This document shows, in pieces, positions 47,614-59,578 of a stretch of 64,000 nt of DNA. The translations under genes were made by a program, and so were the position numbers. Source of the stretch: Austropuccinia psidii (lineage: Eukaryota; Basidiomycota; Pucciniomycetes; Pucciniales; Sphaerophragmiaceae); assembly GCA_023105745.1 (NCBI GenBank), contig JALGQZ010000009.1:9584937-9648936 (forward strand), written 5' to 3'. Every line of letters starts with the position of its first letter. Positions within the stretch are counted from its first letter, which is position 1. The notes below the pieces were generated by a model. The model did not search any database. It was not told the origin of the DNA and worked only from the letters and a program-made list of their open reading frames with translations.

Positions 47614-49078
47614 TGTCAGCCTGTGACTCAAAACCACAGCACAAGCATGACAGCCAAGATACCATAAACCAATGGTATAGCCAAGATACCATAAACCAAT
47701 GGTATAGCCAAGATACCACCAAAACGTGGAACTGAGCCAAATCATCTCAAAAGGTATCAAAGGAAAGAGGAAACTCACCTCTTTCCAAATACACAAGTCC
47801 CATCCTCATAGGACAAAGAATAACAAAGTTATTCCTGCTCAAAGTTGTTGCTGAGAATAAACCTTAATTTTCACCTCTCATCTAAAATCCAGAAGGAGAG
47901 GCTTAACCCCATCAAATGGGTATTCAAAATCAAGCTCTAGGCCAGGGCTATCCAATGGTACTAGCCAAACAGAGCTAGCACCAGTATTACTTGAGTTATG
48001 GCCAAATTCAGGCCAAATAAGGTTGAACAAAACATTCACCTCCCATCTAACGTTTGCAGTTTTAGTGTGAGATACCTAAAGTGGGTTTGTTTTGGAAAGA
48101 GAAAAACCAGGGCTATCTGATGGTGTCATACATTTCCCCATATCTCAACCAGAACAAAAGTTATGGGGCAAATAGGCTCAATACAGCTTTTTGCCTAAAC
48201 CAAACAATTGTACAAAAGTCTTGTGCATGGGATAACTTTTCCATATTGAATGATACCCATATCAAATGAGGTACCATTGTGTAGAGCACATACAGGGCTA
48301 CACACCAAACAAATTTTGAGGTTGATATCCCAAGAATTGACAAAAGTATGGCTGTTTTAAGGTTGGATTCCACCTGCTGTCATATACAGCCTTACCATGG
48401 GATAATGTCCCATAATCAGGAATATGAGGTGTCAAATAGACAAAGGAGCTTGTTTTTACTTCAATACGTTATATGTCAGTCAACACTGGGGTCCCATACA
48501 GTTTCTGTACAGCATTCTATGCGTCGTACACGTCAGGATCAGGCTGTGAGGTCCCCAGAGGAAAACTTTCACCCTGTAGTGTTGAAAACTGCCCAGATGT
48601 GGTTTCAAAACCACATCTGAGCCCAATACAGGCTATACAGGTCCTTGCAAACCAGAAGCCTGTGTCAGAGAGTGAATAAATCCCCACTTGCTCTATGTGG
48701 AAAGGTCAAGCACCCTTTCCACCCCATTTCAGGATAAAAAGGAGGATTTTCACAGCCAGAATTGCTTTCCTCATCCTGCTCTTGAATTCCTAAATAGTAC
48801 AACTGTCCACAACAGTTATACTCTTGGAAAATAATCAGGTATACTCTTAATTTAGAAGTATTGTAGTCTTTATTATTGTAATCCAACAGGTAAAGCTGCA
48901 CGCAGGGCTTTCAACAGCGCTCACCACCACTATTGCAAAATAGCAAAGCCCTTTTATTTCAATAATAAACCTTTTTATCAATCAATACCTTTATTCTTTA
49001 AGCTTTATATCTGTGTCACAGTCATATTTAAAGTTGTAATTAGCCTATTTACTGCTTCTACATAGACTCATCCTGACA
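47614..49078 (+). repeat. 3' LTR of element D
   Basis: 1465 bp, TGTCAG...CTGACA, clearly of the B LTR type, with an extra copy of a short CCAAGATACCATAAACCAATGG-type unit near 47655-47715. It is followed without a gap by part of the F LTR, so D most likely integrated into that LTR. Confidence 0.9.
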
Positions 49079-49448
49079 TGTTTAATACAGTTTTAATTTA
49101 TTCCTTCTTGAAGTGACCTCAGTTTAATAACTGCATTGCTGAGTAATCCAAAGGTTGAGCAGAGCCTGGGTAACTTGAGTGTTTCACTACCCCTCTTAAT
49201 GGTAAATTTAACATTCTTTCTAGCTTGTCTTTTTCTTTTTCTTATTTTATTGTTATTCTTGTAATCAAATGGACAATTCTTCCAGGACTTTTTTATGGGA
49301 TTATACATGCTGATGACCTTCAATCCATTATATTGCTGAATTCCTCTAATTTACTTGATTAATTATTATTATTATTTTGGTATTCAAGTTATATTCCTAT
49401 TAAAGAAATTCCACTTGAAACTGGGCCAATAAGGTATGGAATACCACA
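49079..49448 (-). repeat. Fragment of the 3' LTR of element F
   Basis: 370 bp that align with 59207-59578, the U3 end of the F 5' LTR, with few differences. On the minus strand it begins TGTGGTATTCCATACC. The rest of the LTR is missing at the D boundary. Confidence 0.85.
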
Positions 49449-49463
49449 TCCCCCTCTCGATTT
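49449..49463 (-). promoter_or_regulatory. Polypurine tract of element F
   Basis: AAATCGAGAGGGGGA on the minus strand, one step before TGTGG. Similar tracts recur inside F at 50146-50159 and 50573-50587. Confidence 0.75.
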
Positions 49464-52400
49464 AATGCTGTCCCCAGCATTCCAGTTTGAAGAGGAATAT
49501 TCTGGGTTCATACATAAACATTTCTTTTTTTCTTTTTTTTAAATGTAAATTCTCAAGGATTCATTTGATATTTCCTGTTTGTAACTGTTTATATTGATTT
49601 TGAATCTTCATTGTTTCTTATTTTGTGTTGTCTTCTTCTTGTTCTTGTTTTTTTTGTAGTATGACTATTTTGATCATGTTAATATTGAGATATTTGATTT
49701 TGATTTATTGGTTGATTTTCATTTTCTATGTTGTTTGTTTGATTATTTTTTAAAGAGTATTTTCATAATAAAAAATTAATTTTATCTTGATGAATAATAA
49801 TTCAGTTTAAGGTCATACTAAGGACCACAGCTTGAGTCATTTGAGGTAATAATTTGATAAAAAAAAAGAAAGAAATTATTGAGACAGTTTATGGTCTTAT
49901 TAAGGACCTATTCCTGAAGGAATTTTGTTGGTAAAGTATAAAAAAATGAAATATTTGGAAATTTTAAGATCTTATCTAGGACCTATTCTTGAATTAATTG
50001 TTTTTTTTTGATAAGATATAAAAGATATTCGGACATTTTAAGGTCTTATCTAGGACCTCTCTTCTTTTTATTTTGTTTTTCTGGTTGGGTTGTTCTTTCT
50101 TCTTTTTTTTGTTTTTGCTGAAATTAACCTTAAATGGCAGGACCATCCCCTCTCCATTTAATAATTTTACCATCATTTATATTTTTTTTAATATAATATG
50201 AATATGATGGGTGTAAGGAAAAATTTCTAAGAGTAATACTATAAAATAAAATCAAATCATCACAAAATATAATATGAGTTTTATATGAATTTGAGATAAA
50301 ACCAATAAAATAAGATAAAATAAAATAAGATAAAATAATATGAAGTTATATAAAATAATAATCAATAAAGTAAAATAATATAGATTCTTTCTAAAATGAT
50401 ACTAATTAATATAAAGGTTAAAGAAATAATAATAAGGAGGATTATTTAACTACTTTTGAGAATAAAACTAGTTTAAGCTCTTGATGAATCACTTGAATCA
50501 CTTTTTTTTATTTTTACTATAATGATTATTATTAATGGTGGGTGGCCTTTTTATTGTTATTGAGGATTGACACCCCCCTCTCCATTTAATAATTGTAATC
50601 TATTTTTTTTAATTTATTTATTCTATTTTATTTTTATAATGATAAGTTTAATTTAATTTGAATAATAATAGTAAATTTCATTTAATTTAAATAATAATAA
50701 TAAGTTTAATTTAATATAAATAATAATAAAATATTTAATTGAATTTAAATAATAATATTTTTTTTTTGAAGTAGCTGGGTGTGAATACTTCAAAATTAAA
50801 CAGCTGTACTTCTTATCTTGCCGCAGGTGACAGATTGCCTTACAGATTTATTTTAAGCCCCTTGCCTCTTTAATTTGAATAAAATAAATTAGATGAAATC
50901 ATATTCTGATTTAAGTGTTTTTTTTAAGCTTACAGTATAGTACAATACTGTAGTATGGTACTGTACTGTACTGTACTCCTCCTTTTTTAGTCCCGATTGA
51001 TGTTCTTTTTTTTCTTTTTTTTTTATTTATATATGTATTATTTTTTTTGATCAATCTTTTTTTTTTTAGAAAAAAAAAAAAAAAAAAAAACACAAATAAA
51101 AAATAAAAAAAAATATATATAAAGACAAAATTAATAAGGCTTGTTTTATTTAACAGTACAGTTGGACTGTTTTTTTTTTGCGCTTTGATCGGTTTAATTT
51201 TTTTTTGGCTGTTGTTTTGCATTTTTCTGATGCTTTTTTCTTTTCTTTTTTTTTTTAGTTTTTCTTTATCCTTTTTATTTGGAGTTTGTGTTTTGTACCG
51301 TTTTAATTTTTTTTTCTGTTTTGCATTGTTGTGATGCTTTTCTTGTTGAAAGTGATGTTTTATTTTTTATTTTTTATCTTTTTTTTGTTTAATAAAAAAA
51401 ATTATTTTATATTTATTTTTTTTATAATATTGATGTTAATAATAGTAATAATAATTTGCTATTATTTTTGCTTGAAAAAAAAGTAAAAAATAAAAATAAA
51501 AAATAAACAAATGAATAGAGAGCAAAATAATAATGCTACAGGGAGTTGAAATTCTAATAAGGTGAGTGTTTTTTTTTACTTTACTTCAACTTAAGCAGTA
51601 AATTTTGAGGCTTTTGTTTGTTGGTAATTTAATTGAATAATATTAGCTTTAGTATTGATGTGAAAAGGTAAAGATAAGCTTAATCATTACTAAGCAGTTT
51701 TAAGTCAAACTTCTCTTAATATATTTGAAGTTAAAGTTAGAATTAAGTATCAATTAATTAAGTTTAATTGATCTTAATTTAGTTTTTTTTTTTCAGTTGA
51801 GTGGAGTAAAGAGTTGATTTGACCAAATAATATAAGATTAAATTAATTAAATTTTAATTTGATCTTGAAATTCAATCAATATAAGGTGGATTTAATCTAT
51901 GCAAGTTATTCTTTATGAATTAAATTTGAAATGGGGTTAAAGGGTGATGAAATTTATATTTGGAGTTTTCATAGCCTTTGATATATGAAAAGCTTAAAGG
52001 CCAAATTGTGGGTAGAGGAAACTTTCTCCATCTTTAATATAAAAGGAGGTGTTTTCTTCCGATTCCCAGTGAAAAATAATAATTTTGTGTCTTTTATAAT
52101 AAGATATTTAAAATATTCAAAGTAAATTTATAAAAAAATTAATTTTATAAGAAATATGTTCCTTTGGGTTTAACCTGGTCAGTTATACCTTTGATTATAT
52201 ATTCTTTATTTTATTCTTATTATTTAATTATTATTTGAAGAAATTAAAAACTGATAGGATTTCTTGAGATATCTTATTGATTTTTTCTGGATGACTTTGA
52301 TATCCTTAATTCTTGTTTTTTATAAACTGTTATTTCTATTGTTTTTCACTCTTGCCTTATTATCTTGATTAATTTGATATTATTAATTATTGATATTCAA

Positions 52401-52707
52401 TATTGATGAGGGTTAAATTATAGAATAAAATTGAAATTCCCCAGAATTTCATCCCAAAAACTTAAATCATAAAGGATGGATTTAAGAAATAGACACCCAC
52501 CCTAAGTCTTTTAGCTAAGTTTTTTTTTTCTTTTTTTTCAAAAATTCATAAAAAAACATAGAATTATGATACTGGTACACTTGAAAGTATTTTTTTTTTA
52601 TATTTTGATACTTGATATTTTTTATATTTTTTATGGATATTTGATACTAAAATAAAATTAAAATTCAAGATATAAGAAAAAAAAACTTTGTTATTATAAG
52701 AAGAAAA
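49464..52707 (-). other. Non-coding AT-rich part of element F where pol would be expected
   Basis: Mostly T/A runs on the plus strand, (TAA)n-like stretches near 50640-50750, a GTACTGTACT repeat near 50960-50980 and long T or A tracts at 51010-51090. On the minus strand, motifs like those in E occur near 49805-49830, 49890-49915, 49965-49990 and 50035-50060 (GGTCCTTAGTATGACC and relatives). Two extra polypurine tracts lie at 50146-50159 and 50573-50587. No frame with RT or integrase motifs is present. Confidence 0.6.
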
Positions 52708-55700
52708 TCATTGATAATGTAAAGATTTGTTGTCAAGCCTATTCTTGAATTTGGCCTTCTTAGCTGTAAGCTCATTTCTTCTTTCTTCATTGAGATATTG
52801 ATCTTGCAACTTTTCTTCATTACTCAAATACTCATGATTAGTGTTTTTCTTTTTTTTATTAACATTTCCTGTCCAATCCTCATTTTGTGTTGAAATTTGA
52901 TATTGCCTTTCCAAACGGGCCTGCAAGCTTGTGCATATCTTTTTATTCTCAGTAATCGAAAAATATTCCTTTTCTTCCTTAGTCTTCTTCTTCTTTTTAC
53001 TACTTCTATCTTTTATTCTCTCTAATTTCTTCTTTTTTGGTGTACTAATATCTTCCAACGACTTGACATGTTGGTTTGAACCTTCACAGTTGTTCCTGGG
53101 AGTATTATTATTTTGTCCAACAAGGTTGGCATTTCTAAGAGGTTGCCACTTTGTATAACCTTCCCAAGGGAATTCTTCTTCATTAAGTCTAAATTTCTGT
53201 TCATCTTCAGCTTCTTGTATTTCCATTTGACAAAATAATCCTTCTTCATTCTCATATTCTAATTCAGAAAGATGTTTTTCTAAGATAATTGGTGAGTGTA
53301 TTGTATTTTTTATGTATTCATTTATGGCATTGTTTCTAATAGATGAAAGTTTTTTGAATATTGAATTAATTTCTTTTTTAATATTAAAGTTATTATGAGC
53401 TTCCCCAGAGGATTTGTCTTCAGGGGGTAAGGCTTTTTGCTGATTTAATTCCTGTTGTATGTCAATTTGTGACAGTGAATTAAGTGGATTTTCATATGTT
53501 GACTAATCAATGTTAGCTGCATTGATATTCTGAACTTTACTGAAACTGAATTCTATATCTTTTCTGGTTGACTTGAAACAAGGAAATTCCATTTTTAAAG
53601 GTTCTTCTTCTATACAAAAAGGTATATCTTTTACTTGATTTTGGTCATTTCCCCCTATGGGGTTTTCAACTATTCTTGTTAAGTTTTATTGTTCTTTGAC
53701 AAGTATTGGATCAATATTTTCCATATTAGATAATGATTTATTTTCTCCAATAATTCCTTCCATCAGAATTCTAGGATCAATATTTCCAAAATTTGAGATT
53801 GGTGATTTCTCAAAATTATTAAATTTCTTTTTGTGGGTAGCTCCTGTCATAGGTACTTGATTGAATCTGAGTGATGGGTCAATTAACTCTTGAGGTAGAA
53901 CTAATTCATTTTTATGAAAATTAGGTTTCTTATCAATCTTACTGGATCCTTCATTAGATGCTGAAATTTCTTGAGGATAAGTATTTTTATTTTGGTGTGA
54001 ATTTTTCATAGTATCATTCCAAATTTCATTTAAACTTTCATATTCTTCAGATTTTGGAATTATATCAATATTTTCCTCCTGAGGTTTGAGGTGGTTTGGA
54101 GTAATAATGTCCTTAGTTTTGGAAATGTTATATTTGAGGGAAGCTTCTTTTAATTAATTTAGTGCTGATTTATCAATTTGAGAACTTAAACCTTTAGATT
54201 CTGAGGTGACACTAACTATTGTTACCACTGGCTTGATACTTGATTTCCAATTATTCTTAAATATTCCCTTTGAAAGGGACTTCAAAGCTTTAAGGGGTGA
54301 GATAAGCTTTTTTAATGTTTTTCTTTTTATGTCTTCAGTATTCTTGAAGTTATAACTTTTGATGGCTTGAGATTTTTGGCTACAAGTATTCCCCTTTTCT
54401 TTTCTTGAGGCTAAAATTCCTAGAGAGTTTTCTTCTTTAAGCTTTGAATTGAAATCTTCTGTATCAATTGGAGCTAATTCCTCATTTATTTTCACTTTGT
54501 CTTTGGAATCCTTCACTGCTTCACTATCAAGTAGTTGTTGAGAATTCTCCTCAAACTTTTCTTGTTTTTTGGGGCTTAACGCATTTGCTTATGGTAATTC
54601 TTGCCAATATTCCAATTTAGAAACTGCACATGTTTCCATTCCCACTGGTTGGTCTTCTCTCCATCCTACTTTCTGTGGTGAACAAATTGGTAAGCAAAGT
54701 CTTCTTCCATCTGGCTCTATGTAACTGGATATTTCCCCTTTCTGTTGAGGAAAGTCTAATGTTATGTTATTATCTGCAAGGAAAGGCCTTCCCAATACTG
54801 TGTGAACTGCTCCTCTTGCTACAAAAAGATGTATATTTCTTTCTTCCCCAGTGACTAAAGTTATTGGGGTAAATTCTGCTAATCCAACTATTGAGGTACA
54901 ATGCCCACCAATTCCCCTTAAATTCATGTTGAGGCATCTTGTGGTAAGTCCTGCTTTGATTTCTGAATCTTATGGTAGCATATTTAATTCTGATCCTGTA
55001 TCAACTAATTCCATTATTTCATGTCCTTCTTCTCCCAAATATACTCACATAAATCCCAATGGACAGGCATATTGTAATTTTGGCTGTTCATAATTACCCA
55101 AATGATTATTTATGAGTTTGGTTTTAATTTCCTTTGTATCAATTGAATTAATAGATTTTTTTTCTTCCTCTGATAGGTTGTTTAATTGATTAAAAAACTT
55201 TGGTGATATGACTAAAATTTGTTCCAAGGTAAGATTTATTTTCTGATCCAATACCTTTTTGATAATTCGTGCCATAATTTCTTGAATATCTAATTTCTCT
55301 TCTTTTATGATTTTCCTTTCATTGACTTTCTTCATTGGTTCTTGAGTATTTTCAGTTTGATCAATTTTACTTTCCTGTGGAAGTATTTCTTTTTCATTTT
55401 TCACCAGTTGAGGCTTCTTATATTTAGTTGGAATAATTGTTTTCTCTTCTTCCTTTTTCTCATCTTCAATATAAGCTCCAGGTATATTTGGTCTTTTTTT
55501 TATTGGTGTTTTCACTTTTGAATGTGATCTTAAATCATCTTGATTGCTATTTTCTGCTCTTGAGTTTCTTTCTTTAGTATTTCTTAATCCATAATTATAT
55601 AAAAGTCGCTCATTGGCTGATGAAATAGTTGGTGGTTGCCAGCTTACCCAGTTTTCAACTTTGGCTATAGCAGTTGCACTATCCTCTTTCTTTAATTGTA

Positions 55701-57285
55701 TTGTTTTCATTGGGTTAGGTTTGGGTAGTGCTTCTTTAGCTTCATCTTTTCTCATTTTCTTTGTAAGTTCTTCTTGCACTTTTGCAAAGTCTTCTACTAA
55801 ATTCTTTGGAGCTACTTTACCATCAGTTGGAACTCTTTGCCTATTGGGAGATAAAAATCCACCTCCTTGTCTGCTGACCCATTTCTTATTTTGATATTCA
55901 AAGAGGTAGCTGCAGCTATTCACTGAATGTCCTTCCTCAAGACAGTAATAACATTTGACATTGGGGTTTGGTAAGCTTTGTGCTGGTGCATAGGGAAAAT
56001 GCATTTGTGAGAATGGAGGTAAATCATTTCTTGGCTTGAACTGTTGATTCTTGAAGTGATTGTTGGTAACCCCACCAGTTTGAGGTTTGGATAGACTTTT
56101 CAATTCTTCCAGTTGAGTCATATATTTCTTGAAATCTTCATTTTCCCCTTGTTCCTGCTTTCTAGTTTCCATTTTTTGTTCTTTGAGGTATTCAGTAATT
56201 TCCTTCATCTTATTGAAATATTCATTCATTCCTGGAAAAACCTCTTCCTTGAAGTGAACTTTCCTTTTATTTTCAGTAACATTCCTTCCTGTATCTCTTG
56301 ATGTTGAGACTCTTTTGGTTACTAATATTCTGGCTTCCAATTCTTGTTCAATGTGCTTCTTGAGAATCTTCATAGGTGGTATTAGGTATCCTCCATCTTC
56401 AGCTCTAACCACGACGTTAGCTTTAATCATTTCCTTACTTATGGCTCCTTTAATATCAGCTGATAGACAGTCAAATAAAGCTTCATGGAACATGTTATCT
56501 TGAGGAATATACCTGTATCTTAATAATTAAGTAACAATAGTTTCATATTCTCCCATAAGCTTCTTATATTGTGCTAGACTACCAATTCCTCAATCTTCTT
56601 GAGTATCATTAAAAAGCTTAATGAGTGAGTCTTTTCTGTATCTTCTTTCAGGTTCAACTCTGCCCCATTTTGTTATAAGATCTTTCTTAAGTTGTGTCCA
56701 ATTTCCTTCTTCATAACCTGGAATAGCTTCAATTGCATCACTAAATCTTGGTTCTGTAGTCCAAAATGCCTTTTGCATTGCTAGTTCTTCATCTGTTGCT
56801 CGTTCAATTTGAGCTATTCTTTCCACTTTCCTGATAAATCTTTCTACTTCTTCTCCATCAAAATTTGGATTGTAATCTTTTGCTTTAATTTTAACTACAG
56901 GTCTTTCATGTCTTGGAACTTTTGGCTGTAATGGACTTGGATTATTAGGTGTAGTGACAAAAAATCTCCTTGGAATATTTTGAGCTCTTGGTTCTGTTAC
57001 TGGAGTAGAGGTTGCTCTAGGACCAGGTATAGGTTATATTGGTGAGTCTTCAGGCCTAACATGCCTTGGTAATGTGGGTTCACTTGGACTAGCTCCAGGT
57101 GTATAAGATATTTGTTCTCTTCTTTTTCCTTTCTTTTTGCTTTGTGTTAAAAATAGATCTTGCATTTGTTTCATCAGACTTTTTATTTGTACTGTTTGAT
57201 CTTCCTCTTCACTTTCTTCTGCATACTGTCCTTCTACAGTATCTTCAGGTAATGGTGGTAAGTCAGAGGTTGATTGTTGATTCAT
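52708..57285 (-). pseudogene. Gag-protease ORF of element F, one frame with many nonsense codons
   Basis: All open pieces from ATG 57285 to 52708 share one frame (about 1526 codons) with no indel, interrupted by stops near 57034, 56590, 56527, 55045, 54970, 54589, 54154, 53686 and 53500. Each is TAA, TAG or TGA where CAA, CAG, TGG or CGA fits. Order: acidic N-terminus, Gag capsid-like part (EGNWTQLKKDLITKWG near 56690, typical of Ty3/gypsy Gag), zinc knuckle CYYCLEEGHSVNSC (near 55920-55960), aspartic protease with LVDTGSELN (near 55000) and VLGRPFLADNNI (near 54780), then about 600 residues of Lys/Glu/Asn/Ser-rich low-complexity sequence. RT does not follow. The long charged tail after protease is unusual for Ty3/gypsy. 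Confidence 0.8.
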
Positions 57286-57666
57286 TTCTACTTGATAAAC
57301 TGATCCTTTAAATTATTTTGTACTTCTCTTGTTCTTCCTTGCTTCTTGAATTAACTTGAAGAAAAATCTCCTTACTTCTTCCTTGTCCTTCAGTTCTGTT
57401 CTTGGTGTTGCAATTAGTAAATCAATATCCTTGGGTGTTTGATTTTCTGGTGTTCCTGCTTTTACTGGATAATGAAAATGGTATGATTGATTTGAGGATG
57501 GTGATAGTGATGATGATTTGGAATGGGATTTGTTTCCATATTCCAGCTTTTATGAGAATGTTGATGGTTAATTCTTGATAATGATAATGATTTTTTGTGA
57601 GTTATGTTGATTTGAGTTTCTTCTTTTATTGATGATTGACTGATTATTGAATGTTGAAGTTGAAAT

Positions 57667-57687
57667 GGCCACTGTTGGGACACCAGA
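57667..57687 (-). promoter_or_regulatory. Primer-binding-like block of element F
   Basis: Directly after the LTR end on the minus strand comes TCTGGTGTCCCAACAGTGGCC in two parts: TC, then TGGTGTCCCAACAGTGG. A TGG start two bases after the LTR is the usual form. Different from the A-D block. tRNA not identified. Confidence 0.55.
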
Positions 57688-59578
57688 TGTGGAACTCCTT
57701 CTAGTGTGGGATTGGATAAGGCAGTCCTTGAGGGGGAAATCACAGGTAAAGAGTTTTGAATTGCTGAAATAATCCTGTAACCAAGGGTGCTAATGGTGGT
57801 TTAGCTGCCCCTCTGAATATACTAAACAATCTCCCTGCAGAGCTCACAAATCAATATTTAAGCGTGTGGCTTTACAACTAGAGAAGACTTTTCAGCAGTC
57901 TCTATCAGACCTATTCAATAATCAGATAAGTAACTTATAAGTTAAAACAGTATAAAATATAATTTTCAAATAATAATATAAGATAATTTTAAGGGTAAAA
58001 CCTTAATAGTATAAGAGGTTGCTTTAATATAATAGTAATAATATATATTTTAAGGGGTAAGTTCAATTTGATGTTATATATGTTATAATACTTAATGGTT
58101 TGAGAGGGTAATTGTTAATATAATATAATAATAAGACCTCTCATAATTTATTGGTAAGAGTTTGTTCAATATAGAGTGGATGTTTGTTAGATATATAAAT
58201 GATATAATATAATATAAGGGTAGGTTTTTTTTATATATAATAATATATAGTTGTAAGGTTGGTTTTTTAATATGAAGATATAATAAGGCTATCTTTCCTT
58301 TATAATGTAAAGGTTATGGTGATAAGCTCAATATTATGAGTATTGTTGATAGTATTCCAATTATAAGACTAATAATTTAACCATAGGGTGGATTAATAAT
58401 ATTAAGTAGACCTTCTGTTAGCTACTATTAATTAGAAATCACTATGAATTAAGCCTATAAGTCTATAGTACGTTAAATAAAATAACTAGATTATCCTACT
58501 AGTAAGGGATGAATAGTGATTCTCCTTCTTGGTATATAACTAACTGGATTCATTCATGCATTCATTTCATGCATCCATTCATTCATTGGGAAAAGAGGAA
58601 GAAATGAGGGAGAGAGGCCCTCTATTTATATTCTTTGGGCCCTCCATAGAGACACTCAAAAACAAGGGACTTAGAATTTTTCACTTGTTTTGGCTGGGAT
58701 AATTTCTTTATAGTGGTGAGATACCATTTGTTTGGTTTGTTGCACCAATTTATGTATGATTTTGTAAGCTGAGTTGTTTTTGCTGGTGAAGAATTTTTAG
58801 ATGGTGTCATTTCTTCAAGGTAGTACACCATATGTTTGGTATATTGTACCATTTCTGGGACTTTACTTATATTTTAATTAAACTTTAAGATTATTATGCA
58901 CAGCCTTGAGGGGATTGAGCTGGTGAGAGATATTGAAATGGTGTCATTTGATCAAGATATTGCACCATATGTTTGTCCACTGTTTGAGCTGTAGGTGGAG
59001 AATGCTGTGTATTGTGAGGATTCTATTTTTCCTGTATGAGTTTTAATTTTTCTTCATTTAAATTGAATTCTGTTTTTAATTTATATTTACTGGCTTATCA
59101 GGTGGCTGTGCTTTTTTTTCCACAGATATGCTGTGTAGTTTAAGTTTTTGATGGATTTTCCTTGCATAAATTAATTTATTTCTTTTTCTTTCTGTCTTGT
59201 GACTGTTGTTTAATACAGTTTTAATTTATTCCTTATTGAAGTGACCTCAGTTTAATAACTGCATTGCTGAGTAATCCAAAGGTTGAGCAGAGCCTGGGTA
59301 ACTTGAGTGTTTCACTACCCCTCTTACTGGTAAATTTAACATTCTTGCTAGCTTGTCTTTTTCTTTTCCTTATTTTATTGTTATTCTTGTAATCAAATGG
59401 ACCATTCTTCCAGGATTTTCTTATGGGATTATACATGCTGATGACCTTCAATCCATTATATTGCTGAATTCCTCTATTTTACTTGATTAATTATTATTAT
59501 TTTTTTTTAGTCTTCAAGTTATATTCCTATTAAAGAAATTCCACTTGAAACCAGGCCAATAAGGTATGGAATACCACA
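57688..59578 (-). repeat. 5' LTR of element F
   Basis: 1891 bp, on the plus strand TGTGGAACTCC...GGTATGGAATACCACA. The TATA box TATAAATAG is at 58622-58630 (minus), followed by a repeat of ATGAATGG type at about 58560-58590. The inner 230 bp (57688-57920) align with the end of the E LTR. The outer flank is GTACT; the partner flank is lost. Confidence 0.85.

Larger units (their letters stand above)
49079..59578 (-). mobile_element. Element F: gag-protease LTR element without polymerase, related to E
   Basis: Minus strand: 5' LTR 59578-57688, PBS-like block, gag-protease frame 57285-52708, non-coding AT-rich DNA, polypurine tract 49463-49449, and the broken 3' LTR. The terminal TGTGGTATTCCATACC, the polypurine tract context and the TATA region are shared with E. 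No RT, RNase H or integrase motif is present, so F would have needed proteins from another element such as E. Confidence 0.8.

Noticed and set aside
49093..49323. Sense ORF in the F LTR (also 59233-59451) with a basic RKRKRQA segment
   Set aside because: The two copies differ mostly by amino-acid-changing sites and one gains an early stop, so there is no sign of selection for the protein.
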